Virus record (IMG/VR): IMGVR_UViG_3300017782_005987
Coordinates: 1 to 64,000 of that record
Strand: one strand, 5' to 3'
Length of the DNA: 64,000 nucleotides
Source: a virus
The notes below the pieces were generated by a model, which was not told where the DNA came from, searched no databases, and saw only the letters and a list, made by a program, of their open reading frames with translations. Below, piece after piece: positions 31,152 through 37,968 of this stretch. Position 1 is the stretch's first letter; each line of letters opens with the position of its first letter. Both the position numbers and the translations under genes were made by a program.

Positions 31152-32175
31152 AATACTCTCCTTGTTTTAACTCCTTTATAGGGGTGTTTTTTAATAATCT
31201 AAATAGCTCTTTTGGCGATGGACAATGTGTTTCGTCCCACTCAAGCTGATGACAACCACTTCCGCAAATATCAAAAACATCACATTCATAACATCTAGGA
31301 TCTCGTGCTGCTTCACAAGCAATTATTTTCATTCGCTTTGGATTAACTATAAGTTCCCAAATTTCTTCTTCTATTGTTCCATATACTTCTTCAGGTGCTG
31401 AGTTAGGACAACCACTAATACTACCATCTGCATTAATGGTAAATAGTTTTTGTTCACAATCTCTGCAAAAAGTTGCGGTTTGATTACCATTAACTCTAGT
31501 ATTAACCATTGATTTAATAAAAGAATCTTCCCAATTTTTTTTACTGGTGTTTTTATATAATTTTAGAAACCAATTACTTTGTTCTTTATTAGTTGGGAAT
31601 ATTTCTGGGTGCAGTTGTGCGTTACCGTGTCCCGTTAATCTTTCAAAATCTACAATATCAACATTGAGAGTATTTATATACTCTATAATTTCTTGAGTAT
31701 CAGTGTTACAAAGCTGTTTTGTAACGCTGACAAATAGTGTTATGTAAGCTCCCAAATTTTTTAATCTTAGTACATTTTCTTCCCATAATGCTTTTTGTTT
31801 TTCGTTAGAAAATCTAATACTCATGTCCCAAGATGTTCCTATGACACCTTTTAAATCTTCCATAATAAAATTTATTTTGTCTTCAGTTAGTTTAAAAGTA
31901 AGATTACTAGTAATACCAAAAGAAATATTCTCCCAGTCTCTTGTTTGACTAACTATATACCTCATATCAGATAGAGGAGCTAAAAAAGGTTCTCCACCGT
32001 GAAACTCAAAATGAATATGACTATCTTTATAGAACTCTCTTAATTTTTTCATCCAACTAAGAGTTTTTTCTGAATTAAAAAATATTTTTTTACCATTTAT
32101 ACCATTGGTAAAACAATGTTTACAATTTAATTGACAAGTTTCAGTTGTTTTCAGATATACTGTTATATTCTTCAT
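31138..32175 (-). CDS. Radical SAM/SPASM protein adjacent to the CHxx-repeat gene (likely maturase)
   Basis: The 345-residue enzyme has LKTTETCQLNCKHCFTNG (CX3CX2C at about 14-21), HFEFHGGEPFLAP (GGEP) and a full SPASM region: ATFCRDCEQKLFTINADG, GSISGCPNS, DPRCYECDVFDICGSGCHQL and a last Cys in THCPSP. This matches peptide-maturase radical SAM proteins of the anaerobic sulfatase-maturase type. It overlaps the oxygenase gene before it by 35 bases and the repeat-protein gene after it by 14, so it is the closest enzyme to the putative substrate. Confidence 0.88.
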   Translation of the reverse strand: MKNITVYLKTTETCQLNCKHCFTNGINGKKIFFNSEKTLSWMKKLREFYKDSHIHFEFHGGEPFLAPLSDMRYIVSQTRDWENISFGITSNLTFKLTEDKINFIMEDLKGVIGTSWDMSIRFSNEKQKALWEENVLRLKNLGAYITLFVSVTKQLCNTDTQEIIEYINTLNVDIVDFERLTGHGNAQLHPEIFPTNKEQSNWFLKLYKNTSKKNWEDSFIKSMVNTRVNGNQTATFCRDCEQKLFTINADGSISGCPNSAPEEVYGTIEEEIWELIVNPKRMKIIACEAARDPRCYECDVFDICGSGCHQLEWDETHCPSPKELFRLLKNTPIKELKQGEYYVSN

Positions 32176-32734
32176 CTTTTTCCATCTGTAATGTTTGTAA
32201 CTTTAAATCTATTTCTTTATAATATCTTCTGATACCAAAGCTTAAAGAAACATTTTCTGTTAAATTGTCTGCATAATGTGCTTTATTACCTGGTATATAC
32301 ACAATCTCTCCTGGATTTAGTATGATTTCTTCGTTAGTATCAGGAAATATCATTTTTTTATTTCCCGATAGTAATAAAATTACTACATCATAAGGATCTA
32401 CATGACTTATAAAACTAGATTTTCCTACTTTCCCCCAATATAGATGGCAGTCTATATATTCTTTTTTATTTTGGTAATTACATATATCTGATATAAACTC
32501 ATCATACTTTTCAAAGGCTTCTACTTTAAATGTGTTCTTGCTCTTTGCTTTTATTTTTGATATAGTATTTTTATAAGAGTTTGGAAACACCATATTTTCT
32601 TCAGCATTTTCAATATAAAATACTTTACCATCTCTTATAAAATGATAATTAGTAATAATTTCTATTGGGTTTACTTTTTTATATTTTTCGTATAACTGTT
32701 GTGAAAACTTTTGTATATGTTTGGATAATTTCAT
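32141..32734 (-). CDS. JmjC/cupin-like Fe(II) oxygenase, first gene of the radical SAM operon
   Basis: The 197-residue protein has the JmjC-type cupin core: CHLYWGKVGKSSFISHVDPY with HxD, VVILLLSGNKKMIFPD (the GxKxxxLxxP-like strand), LNPGEIVYIPGNKAHYADN with the distal His, then VSLSFGIRRY. Such enzymes hydroxylate protein side chains with 2-oxoglutarate. The predicted transcription start falls on the A of its ATG, so the mRNA is probably leaderless. It begins back-to-back with a plus-strand gene with no bases between. Confidence 0.72.
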   Translation of the reverse strand: MKLSKHIQKFSQQLYEKYKKVNPIEIITNYHFIRDGKVFYIENAEENMVFPNSYKNTISKIKAKSKNTFKVEAFEKYDEFISDICNYQNKKEYIDCHLYWGKVGKSSFISHVDPYDVVILLLSGNKKMIFPDTNEEIILNPGEIVYIPGNKAHYADNLTENVSLSFGIRRYYKEIDLKLQTLQMEKDEEYNSISENN

Positions 32735-32953
32735 ATGACTATGATAACACTAAATAACAATTTTAGCAAGAAAAATTTTACTGCAATTTGTGAAGACTGC
32801 GGAGACGACTTCTCTATAAGGAGAAAACAATTAGGTTACAATACGTGCCTAGATTGTGGCGAAGAAAAGCGTATTTTTCCTACTGCTCCTGCGTTTAATA
32901 AAGGAGCTTATACTATTGTAACCATGAACAACATAAAGGATATAGGTAAATGA
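32735..32953 (+). CDS. Zinc-ribbon protein, 72 aa
   Basis: TAICEDCGDDFSIRRKQ and NTCLDCGEEKRIF give a CxxC-(about 17)-CxxC zinc ribbon as in DksA/TraR-type and other small phage zinc proteins. It starts one base after the divergent minus-strand gene starts (CAT|ATG). A second in-frame ATG at 32741 is possible. It overlaps the metalloprotease gene start by four bases. No clear promoter is seen for it. Confidence 0.58.
   Translation: MTMITLNNNFSKKNFTAICEDCGDDFSIRRKQLGYNTCLDCGEEKRIFPTAPAFNKGAYTIVTMNNIKDIGK
32741..32769 (-). promoter_or_regulatory. TTGCTA-17-TATCAT promoter of the radical SAM operon, leaderless layout
   Basis: On the minus strand TTGCTA (32764-32769), 17 bp and TATCAT (32741-32746) lie inside the start of the plus-strand zinc-ribbon gene. 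Seven bases past the -10 is the A of the ATG at 32734, so transcription should begin on the start codon. Confidence 0.75.
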
Positions 32954-33498
32954 ATCGCAGATATTGGAACGAATTAGCAGATGATTATATCAACGATATA
33001 GAAAAATGGCTGCATACTCACTGTAAAATATCTAGTGCAAAGAAATTTGCTTTAATAGAAGCAAAACTTGATTGGTCGAAACGTCGTCGTTGTTCAAGAG
33101 GTGGGTGGCGTAATGGGGGACCAATTGTTTCTATAGCTATGAGTGTTGCTGTTCCTGACGAAAACTATAATGCTCCTCGCCGTGTTTATGAATATGCGTC
33201 TTTTGATTCTGATAAAGTTATTGGAGGTTTTTTTACAGACAATCTAGAACACAAACTATTACATCATATAACACATGAGATGGCTCATGCGGCTCAATAT
33301 AACCACAAATATTTTCATAAAATGAGCAGACTTAAACCTCATGGAAAAGAGTTTAAGATGTTTTATTCTGAACTGAGACAGGTATTTCTTAACCCCTTTT
33401 TACCAAATCAAGAGTTAATGGAAACAGAGTATAAAAAGCATAAAAATATGGCTATCACTAGTGAGTTAACAAATATGGTGGCAGCTAGTAGGGTTTAG
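32950..33498 (+). CDS. SprT-like zinc metalloprotease
   Basis: The 182-residue protein contains LLHHITHEMAHAAQYNHKYF, giving the HExxH zinc site (HEMAH), and RLKPHGKEFKMFYSELRQ, which provides the third ligand region (HG-x-x-F) as in SprT/SprTN-like proteases. N-terminal text (AKLDWSKRRRCSRGGWRNGG) is basic. SprT proteins cleave DNA-bound or crosslinked proteins; a phage role in removing proteins from DNA is possible. It overlaps the zinc-ribbon gene by four bases. Confidence 0.78.
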   Translation: MNRRYWNELADDYINDIEKWLHTHCKISSAKKFALIEAKLDWSKRRRCSRGGWRNGGPIVSIAMSVAVPDENYNAPRRVYEYASFDSDKVIGGFFTDNLEHKLLHHITHEMAHAAQYNHKYFHKMSRLKPHGKEFKMFYSELRQVFLNPFLPNQELMETEYKKHKNMAITSELTNMVAASRV

Positions 33499-33518
33499 TA
33501 TCAAAAGAAGGAAAAATA

Positions 33519-33632
33519 ATGAAAACGTTCTTGCTTATTCTACTTATTTTTGTTATACTTATACACATAATCGCTATTTATGATTACACGTATAGCGTCA
33601 CAAAAAAACTTTATGATTGGTCAAAGGAGTAA
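33519..33632 (+). CDS. Single-pass membrane peptide, 37 aa
   Basis: AGAAGGAAAAATA precedes ATG 33519. The product is one hydrophobic helix (FLLILLIFVILIHIIAI) followed by a short charged tail (DYTYSVTKKLYDWSKE). A TTGCTT-17-TATACT promoter lies inside the same DNA, so part of the coding signal could be coincidental. The strong ribosome-binding site and in-operon spacing favour a real small gene. Confidence 0.45.
   Translation: MKTFLLILLIFVILIHIIAIYDYTYSVTKKLYDWSKE
33531..33559 (+). promoter_or_regulatory. TTGCTT-17-TATACT promoter upstream of the tRNA-Arg/tRNA-Gly region
   Basis: TTGCTT (33531-33536), 17 bp, TATACT (33554-33559), inside the small membrane-peptide gene. It would drive the genes at 33635 and 33864 and the two tRNAs behind them. 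Confidence 0.65.
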
Positions 33633-33634
33633 AA

Positions 33635-33847
33635 ATGTATAATCTTAGAGAAACTTTAGTACGAGCTACTAGAAAACATTTAGAGGGGCATCTTGATAAA
33701 CATCTTGCTAATATAGAAGTATATCTAGCTAATCCTGCAGGAATCGGAGAACACCCTGATATTATGGAAGCAATTGAGGGTGAACTAGAGCAAGCTTCCA
33801 AATATGAAGATATGATTCATACTTTAGAAAACTATATCGAAGAATAG
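33635..33847 (+). CDS. Hypothetical helical protein, 70 aa
   Basis: CAAAGGAGTAAAA precedes ATG 33635, which I prefer to an upstream GTG. The product is amphipathic and helical (RETLVRATRKHLEGHLDKHL; EAIEGELEQASKYEDMIHTL) with several His. No family recognised. Confidence 0.58.
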   Translation: MYNLRETLVRATRKHLEGHLDKHLANIEVYLANPAGIGEHPDIMEAIEGELEQASKYEDMIHTLENYIEE

Positions 33848-33863
33848 TTATGGGTACACCTAA

Positions 33864-34019
33864 ATGATTATGCCACATCAGTCAGATGAGATCTGTGAAA
33901 AATTATCAGCAATAAAAGAAATATTAGAAGATCCTGCAGAAATAGTTCATTTACCAGATCAAATGGTTAAGATTAAAGAAATATTCCAAGAAATCGAGGA
34001 GATAATCGATTTAGATTAG
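33864..34019 (+). CDS. Hypothetical small helical protein, 51 aa
   Basis: Acidic helical product (EKLSAIKEILEDPAEIVHLP; MVKIKEIFQEIEEIIDLD). Its TAG stop ends one base before the tRNA-Arg 5' end, so both are on one transcript. No family recognised. Confidence 0.5.
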   Translation: MIMPHQSDEICEKLSAIKEILEDPAEIVHLPDQMVKIKEIFQEIEEIIDLD

Positions 34020-34096
34020 GGCTTCGTAGCTCAGCTGGATAGAGCAACAGCCTTCTAAGCTGTGGGTCGAGGGTTCGAATCCTTCCGAAGTCACCA
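34020..34096 (+). tRNA. tRNA-Arg (TCT)
   Basis: A 77-nt cloverleaf: acceptor GGCTTCG/CGAAGTC, anticodon stem ACAGC/GCTGT with loop CTTCTAA, T-arm GAGGG-TTCGAAT-CCTTC and encoded CCA. It reads AGA/AGG, which is abundant in this AT-rich genome and rare in many hosts. Confidence 0.95.
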
Positions 34097-34098
34097 AT

Positions 34099-34172
34099 GC
34101 GGCATTAGCATAGTGGTAATGCACTAGCCTTCCAAGCTATGTAGAGGAGTTCGATTCTCCTATGCCGCTCCA
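34099..34172 (+). tRNA. tRNA-Gly (TCC)
   Basis: A 74-nt cloverleaf two bases after tRNA-Arg: acceptor GCGGCAT/ATGCCGC, anticodon loop CTTCCAA, T-arm GAGGA-GTTCGATT-CTCC-like pairing and encoded CCA. One outer anticodon-stem pair (C-T) is mismatched. Confidence 0.92.
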
Positions 34173-34190
34173 ATTTGTGAGAAATTAAAT

Positions 34191-34997
34191 ATGACAAATA
34201 AGTATGTAGCAGTAAGCGGGGGTTTTGACCCTGTTCACAAAGGTCATTTAGAGATGATTGAGGAAGCAGCAGAATTAGGTAATGTAGTTATTTTACTTAA
34301 TTCTGATAGTTGGCTTGCTAACAAAAAGGGCAAACCTTTTATGGATGAGGATCAAAGACAATATATTATGAACTCTATCAAAGGAGTTTGTGAAGTTATT
34401 GTGATGAGTGACAGTGATGGTACTGCTCTAAGTGGGCTAAAAGAGTTTAAAGACATATATGGTATAGAGGATAATCTTTTATATTTTGCTAACGGTGGGG
34501 ATAGGTCTAATACTAATGTTCCAGAAGTTGATTATTGTTTAGTTAATGATATCGAGCTACTATGGAACGTAGGAGGACAAAAAACCTCTTCTTCATCTCA
34601 TTTATTGTCTAATTGGGCAGGCGAGCATTGTGTTCGTGAGTGGGGAACATGGACTGTGTTAAAAGATTATGGGTCTGTTAAAGTAAAAGAACTTCATGTT
34701 TTACCAGATAAAGAATTATCTTTTCAGAAACATGAGCATAGGTCTGAACATTGGTATGTAGTTAAAGGAACTGCGTATGTGTATAATACACGAGTAGTAC
34801 CTGGTCAAATAGTAAAACAACATGAAACAATTGATATTGATCAAGGAAGTTGGCATCAATTATGTAATTACTCTACTACTGAGCCATTATTTATACTAGA
34901 AGTTCAGCAAGGAGACAAATGTATTGAAGAAGATATTGAGCGCGCTTCTTCTCCTACTTACGATTGGAGAAGCAAAAGGGATGGAATTACTAAGTAA
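34191..34997 (+). CDS. Fusion of a cytidylyltransferase-like nucleotidyltransferase and a mannose-6-phosphate isomerase-type cupin
   Basis: Residues 1-140 form a cytidylyltransferase-like domain: VAVSGGFDPVHKGHLEMIEE (HxGH), VVILLNSDSWLANKKGK, FMDEDQRQYIM and SGLKEF. Residues 150-268 form a type II PMI cupin: LSFQKHEHRSEHWYVVKGTA, GSWHQLCNY and LFILEVQQGDKCIEEDIERA. In ManC the PMI cupin follows a different, mannose-1-phosphate guanylyltransferase domain, so this pairing with a small glycerol-3-phosphate-cytidylyltransferase-type domain is unusual. It may activate and isomerise a sugar phosphate for surface glycans. It follows the tRNAs after an 18-base gap. Confidence 0.8.
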   Translation: MTNKYVAVSGGFDPVHKGHLEMIEEAAELGNVVILLNSDSWLANKKGKPFMDEDQRQYIMNSIKGVCEVIVMSDSDGTALSGLKEFKDIYGIEDNLLYFANGGDRSNTNVPEVDYCLVNDIELLWNVGGQKTSSSSHLLSNWAGEHCVREWGTWTVLKDYGSVKVKELHVLPDKELSFQKHEHRSEHWYVVKGTAYVYNTRVVPGQIVKQHETIDIDQGSWHQLCNYSTTEPLFILEVQQGDKCIEEDIERASSPTYDWRSKRDGITK

Positions 34998-35439
34998 TGA
35001 CTTAGACTGTTTAGCAACTAATGCTTATTTTGAGGCTAATACTCAATCTTTGGCAGGACAAATTGCTATAGTTTTAGTTGTATTAAATAGAGTAAAAAGC
35101 GAAAAATACCCTAACACAATTTGCGAAGTAGTATTAGAAGGACCTGTAAGGGAAAGCTGGAAAACACGCAAGGACAAAACACTAACAGATGATGAACGTA
35201 TTTTTTATCCCGTGAAAAATCGTTGTCAGTTTTCTTGGTATTGTGATGGAGTAAAAGACGTTATTAACAATCGAGAAATTTGGCTAGATATAAAGATACA
35301 TATAGAAGAATTTTTAGATACCGAAAGATACGACTTTACAGAAGGGTCTATTCATTATCATGCTTACTATGTATCTCCTGAATGGGCAGACGAAAAAAAA
35401 TTAACTACGATTATTGGAGACCATTTGTTTTATCGGTAG
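34924..35439 (+). CDS. Secreted SleB/CwlJ-like cell-wall hydrolase
   Basis: The mature domain reads CLATNAYFEANTQSLAGQIA, then VVLNRVKSEKYPNTICEVVL and NRCQFSWYCDGV, the SleB/Hydrolase_2 pattern (Glu of YFEA as catalytic acid). A TTG start at 34924, nine bases after GGAG, adds a good signal peptide (KKILSALLLLLTIGEAKG) that overlaps the preceding gene in another frame for 74 bases. ATG 34981 would give a protein without signal. I favour the TTG start. It should hydrolyse peptidoglycan from the periplasm. Confidence 0.75.
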   Translation: MKKILSALLLLLTIGEAKGMELLSNDLDCLATNAYFEANTQSLAGQIAIVLVVLNRVKSEKYPNTICEVVLEGPVRESWKTRKDKTLTDDERIFYPVKNRCQFSWYCDGVKDVINNREIWLDIKIHIEEFLDTERYDFTEGSIHYHAYYVSPEWADEKKLTTIIGDHLFYR

Positions 35440-35466
35440 TAAAAGCTAAAGTAACAAAAATACCAA

Positions 35467-35495
35467 TTGCCAAACTAAATTAATTCTTGTATCAT
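35467..35495 (+). promoter_or_regulatory. TTGCCA-17-TATCAT promoter of the large fibre operon, inside a terminator
   Basis: TTGCCA (35467-35472), 17 bp and TATCAT (35490-35495). The -10 box lies in the left arm and loop of the terminator at 35483-35518. It precedes the S74 fibre gene (35530). Confidence 0.65.
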
Positions 35496-35518
35496 ATCAA
35501 CATACAAGAATTTTTTTT
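35483..35518 (+). terminator. Rho-independent terminator after the SleB-like gene
   Basis: ATTCTTGTAT and ATACAAGAAT form a perfect 10-bp stem with a 9-base loop, followed by eight T residues. A promoter for the next operon overlaps it. Confidence 0.82.
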
Positions 35519-35529
35519 GAGAGGTATAA

Positions 35530-37968
35530 ATGGCAACTATAGTCCCAGTCTCCCTTGGTGGTACTGGCTCCAATAATATAAGTGGAGCAATTGATAATTT
35601 AGGTATTAGTGATTCTACAGTACAAACTTCCTTAGATAATGTTAATATTACTACTGTAACCATGCAAGGGTTAACCTTGAATGATAGCCCAGGCACGCCT
35701 TCTGTAGTAAATTCTAATTTACATATGTCACAAGGTACTCGTATTAATGGATTTCCTGTAATAGATAATGCTGTCTTAAACAATGCTTCTATTGAATCAG
35801 GAGGACTAACATTCACAACAGAAAATGGTAATGCTTTTGTTACTACTGCAAGAGTTATTTTTAAAACTGCTTATGAAAGTAATGTTAAATTTCCTTCTCC
35901 TATAACTTACAATGGATACTTTGCAGTAGATCATGCTCACAGTGCTGGGTTTTTTAGCGATGGTTATAAATATAATCGTATACTAACTGCTAATACCTCT
36001 ATTGTTCCAGATCGTAATCTTGGAGCATATGCTTTTAGTGACGAAGAAGGTCGAACAATACTATTTTCTTCTATGGATATTGGTAGCAGAGATGCAAAAG
36101 TTAGAAACATAAATATGCATGGAGCATTACGCGGTGCAAACATTATCTCTGTTAATGAATCGTTTATATGCGGTGATCAAAACAATGGGTTTAGATTTAT
36201 AGCTAATGATGAATTTGGTGATCAAACTGTTGTGGGTCCTGGAGGCTTAGAACCTGGGTTTCAGTTTCAGATTAACGGTAATTTAAGAATTAATGGTAAC
36301 CTTACTATCATTGGTGCTACGCTTACTCAAGATATTGCAGCAGGAAGAGTTCAAACTAATCTACATCATTTTGCTTCTACAACAAACACAACCATAAATT
36401 CTTTAATATTTGGGGTAGATGCTGCTAATACTAATATTGATACTGTTCAAGGGAATGTTAATTCTTTAGGATCATATTCTAATTCTCGTATTAATATTAT
36501 TCAAGGAAACGTTCATGCGCTAGGTGCTTACTCTAATACTAGATTTAGCTCTGTTCATGCTGACATTTCTAGTAATGTCAATTTAGTACAAGGCAACCTT
36601 CATCATTTTGCTACAACAGCTAACACAGCGTCACAAGGATTACATGCTGATTTAACTTCTAATATTAATACAGTACAAGATAATGTAACTGCTATTCATT
36701 CTGGTTCTCAAAACTTTACTGTTGATAAAACCTTTGAACAAGATGTGCTTGTAGAAGGTAATTTCGTAGTTCAAGGCTCAACATTTACTTCTGATGCTAC
36801 TAACCTTTTAGTACAAGATCCTTTAATTGTTGTTGCTAATAATCAGGCTGCTCCTGCTTCTTATGATGCTGGGCTATTAGTGTACCGTCCTTCTGTGGAC
36901 AATATGGCTTGGGTTTGGGATGAAGCAAACGATGGTTGGTCTGCTTTTAGTACTACTGATGACGGTACAACAGCAGGTTCTCTTTCAGTTACTGGTTATC
37001 AAGACGTATACGCAAGAGATGTTCGTCCTCAAAGAGATTTAATATCTCCAAATGTTTATGTAACAGGACAAACTATAAATCGAGTTTTATATACAGGAAC
37101 AAGTGGTCAAATAGTTACTGATGCAGATTTGACATTTAATGGTACTACTCTTACCGCTCAGTCTGTTGATATTAATGGTGGATCTATAGATGACGTCACT
37201 ATTGGTACGAACTCAGTCGCTACTAATATTTTAGTTGATCAGTTACAACTTAATGGAAGAACTATAAGTTCTACTGACACTAATGGTGATATAATTTTAT
37301 CTCCTAACGGTTCTGGTAATGTTCATGTTAAACAAGGAACACAGCTAAAAGTAGCTTCTGCTAATGTGGCTGATTTAACTTCTGGTAGAGTTATTTATGC
37401 TGGTGCTAGTGGAGAATTGCAAGACGCCTCTACCTTTACCTTTAATGGTACAACAGTTACTATAAATACAGTAAATATTGATGGAGGCGCTATTGATGGA
37501 ACTAATGTAGGAGCTACAACACCCGGTACAGGTAACTTTACTACTCTCGAGTCCGACTCACTTTCTGTAACAGATGCTACCGCATCAACTTCAAAAGATA
37601 CAGGTGCTCTTATCATTACAGCAGGTGGTTTAGGGGTCGAAGGAGCTATTCACGCAGGTGGAGATGTCGAAGCATTTAATACTTCTGATTCTCGTTTAAA
37701 GAAAAATATAACCCCAATTGTTTCCGCATTAGATAAAGTAGATTCTATTACCGGAGTTGAGTTTGATTGGAACGCAAGGGAGGCCGGCCTTAATTACAAG
37801 CATTTAGAGGGTCACGATGTGGGCGTAATTGCACAAAGTCTTCAAGAAATACTCCCAGAAGCAGTAAAAACTAGAGAAGATGGTTATTTAGCTGTTGATT
37901 ATAGTAGAGTTGTGCCTCTTCTCATTCAAGCTATTAAAGAATTAAAAGCAAAAATTGAGGAAAAATAA
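35530..37968 (+). CDS. Tail fibre with C-terminal S74 intramolecular chaperone
   Basis: The 812-residue protein is repetitive and beta-rich, with a trimeric-helix-like middle of NxxxIxGNxHxLGAYSN repeats (about 270-400). The last 95 residues are the endosialidase-type chaperone: DSRLKKNITPIVSALDKVDS, VEFDWNAREAGLNY, HDVGVIAQSLQEILPEAV and VDYSRVVPLLIQAIKEL. The Ser before RLKKN is where these chaperones cut themselves off after trimer folding. An RBS (TGAGAGGTATAA) precedes ATG 35530. It would form a receptor-binding fibre. It is followed, TAATG, by another giant fibre gene. Confidence 0.88.
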   Translation: MATIVPVSLGGTGSNNISGAIDNLGISDSTVQTSLDNVNITTVTMQGLTLNDSPGTPSVVNSNLHMSQGTRINGFPVIDNAVLNNASIESGGLTFTTENGNAFVTTARVIFKTAYESNVKFPSPITYNGYFAVDHAHSAGFFSDGYKYNRILTANTSIVPDRNLGAYAFSDEEGRTILFSSMDIGSRDAKVRNINMHGALRGANIISVNESFICGDQNNGFRFIANDEFGDQTVVGPGGLEPGFQFQINGNLRINGNLTIIGATLTQDIAAGRVQTNLHHFASTTNTTINSLIFGVDAANTNIDTVQGNVNSLGSYSNSRINIIQGNVHALGAYSNTRFSSVHADISSNVNLVQGNLHHFATTANTASQGLHADLTSNINTVQDNVTAIHSGSQNFTVDKTFEQDVLVEGNFVVQGSTFTSDATNLLVQDPLIVVANNQAAPASYDAGLLVYRPSVDNMAWVWDEANDGWSAFSTTDDGTTAGSLSVTGYQDVYARDVRPQRDLISPNVYVTGQTINRVLYTGTSGQIVTDADLTFNGTTLTAQSVDINGGSIDDVTIGTNSVATNILVDQLQLNGRTISSTDTNGDIILSPNGSGNVHVKQGTQLKVASANVADLTSGRVIYAGASGELQDASTFTFNGTTVTINTVNIDGGAIDGTNVGATTPGTGNFTTLESDSLSVTDATASTSKDTGALIITAGGLGVEGAIHAGGDVEAFNTSDSRLKKNITPIVSALDKVDSITGVEFDWNAREAGLNYKHLEGHDVGVIAQSLQEILPEAVKTREDGYLAVDYSRVVPLLIQAIKELKAKIEEK

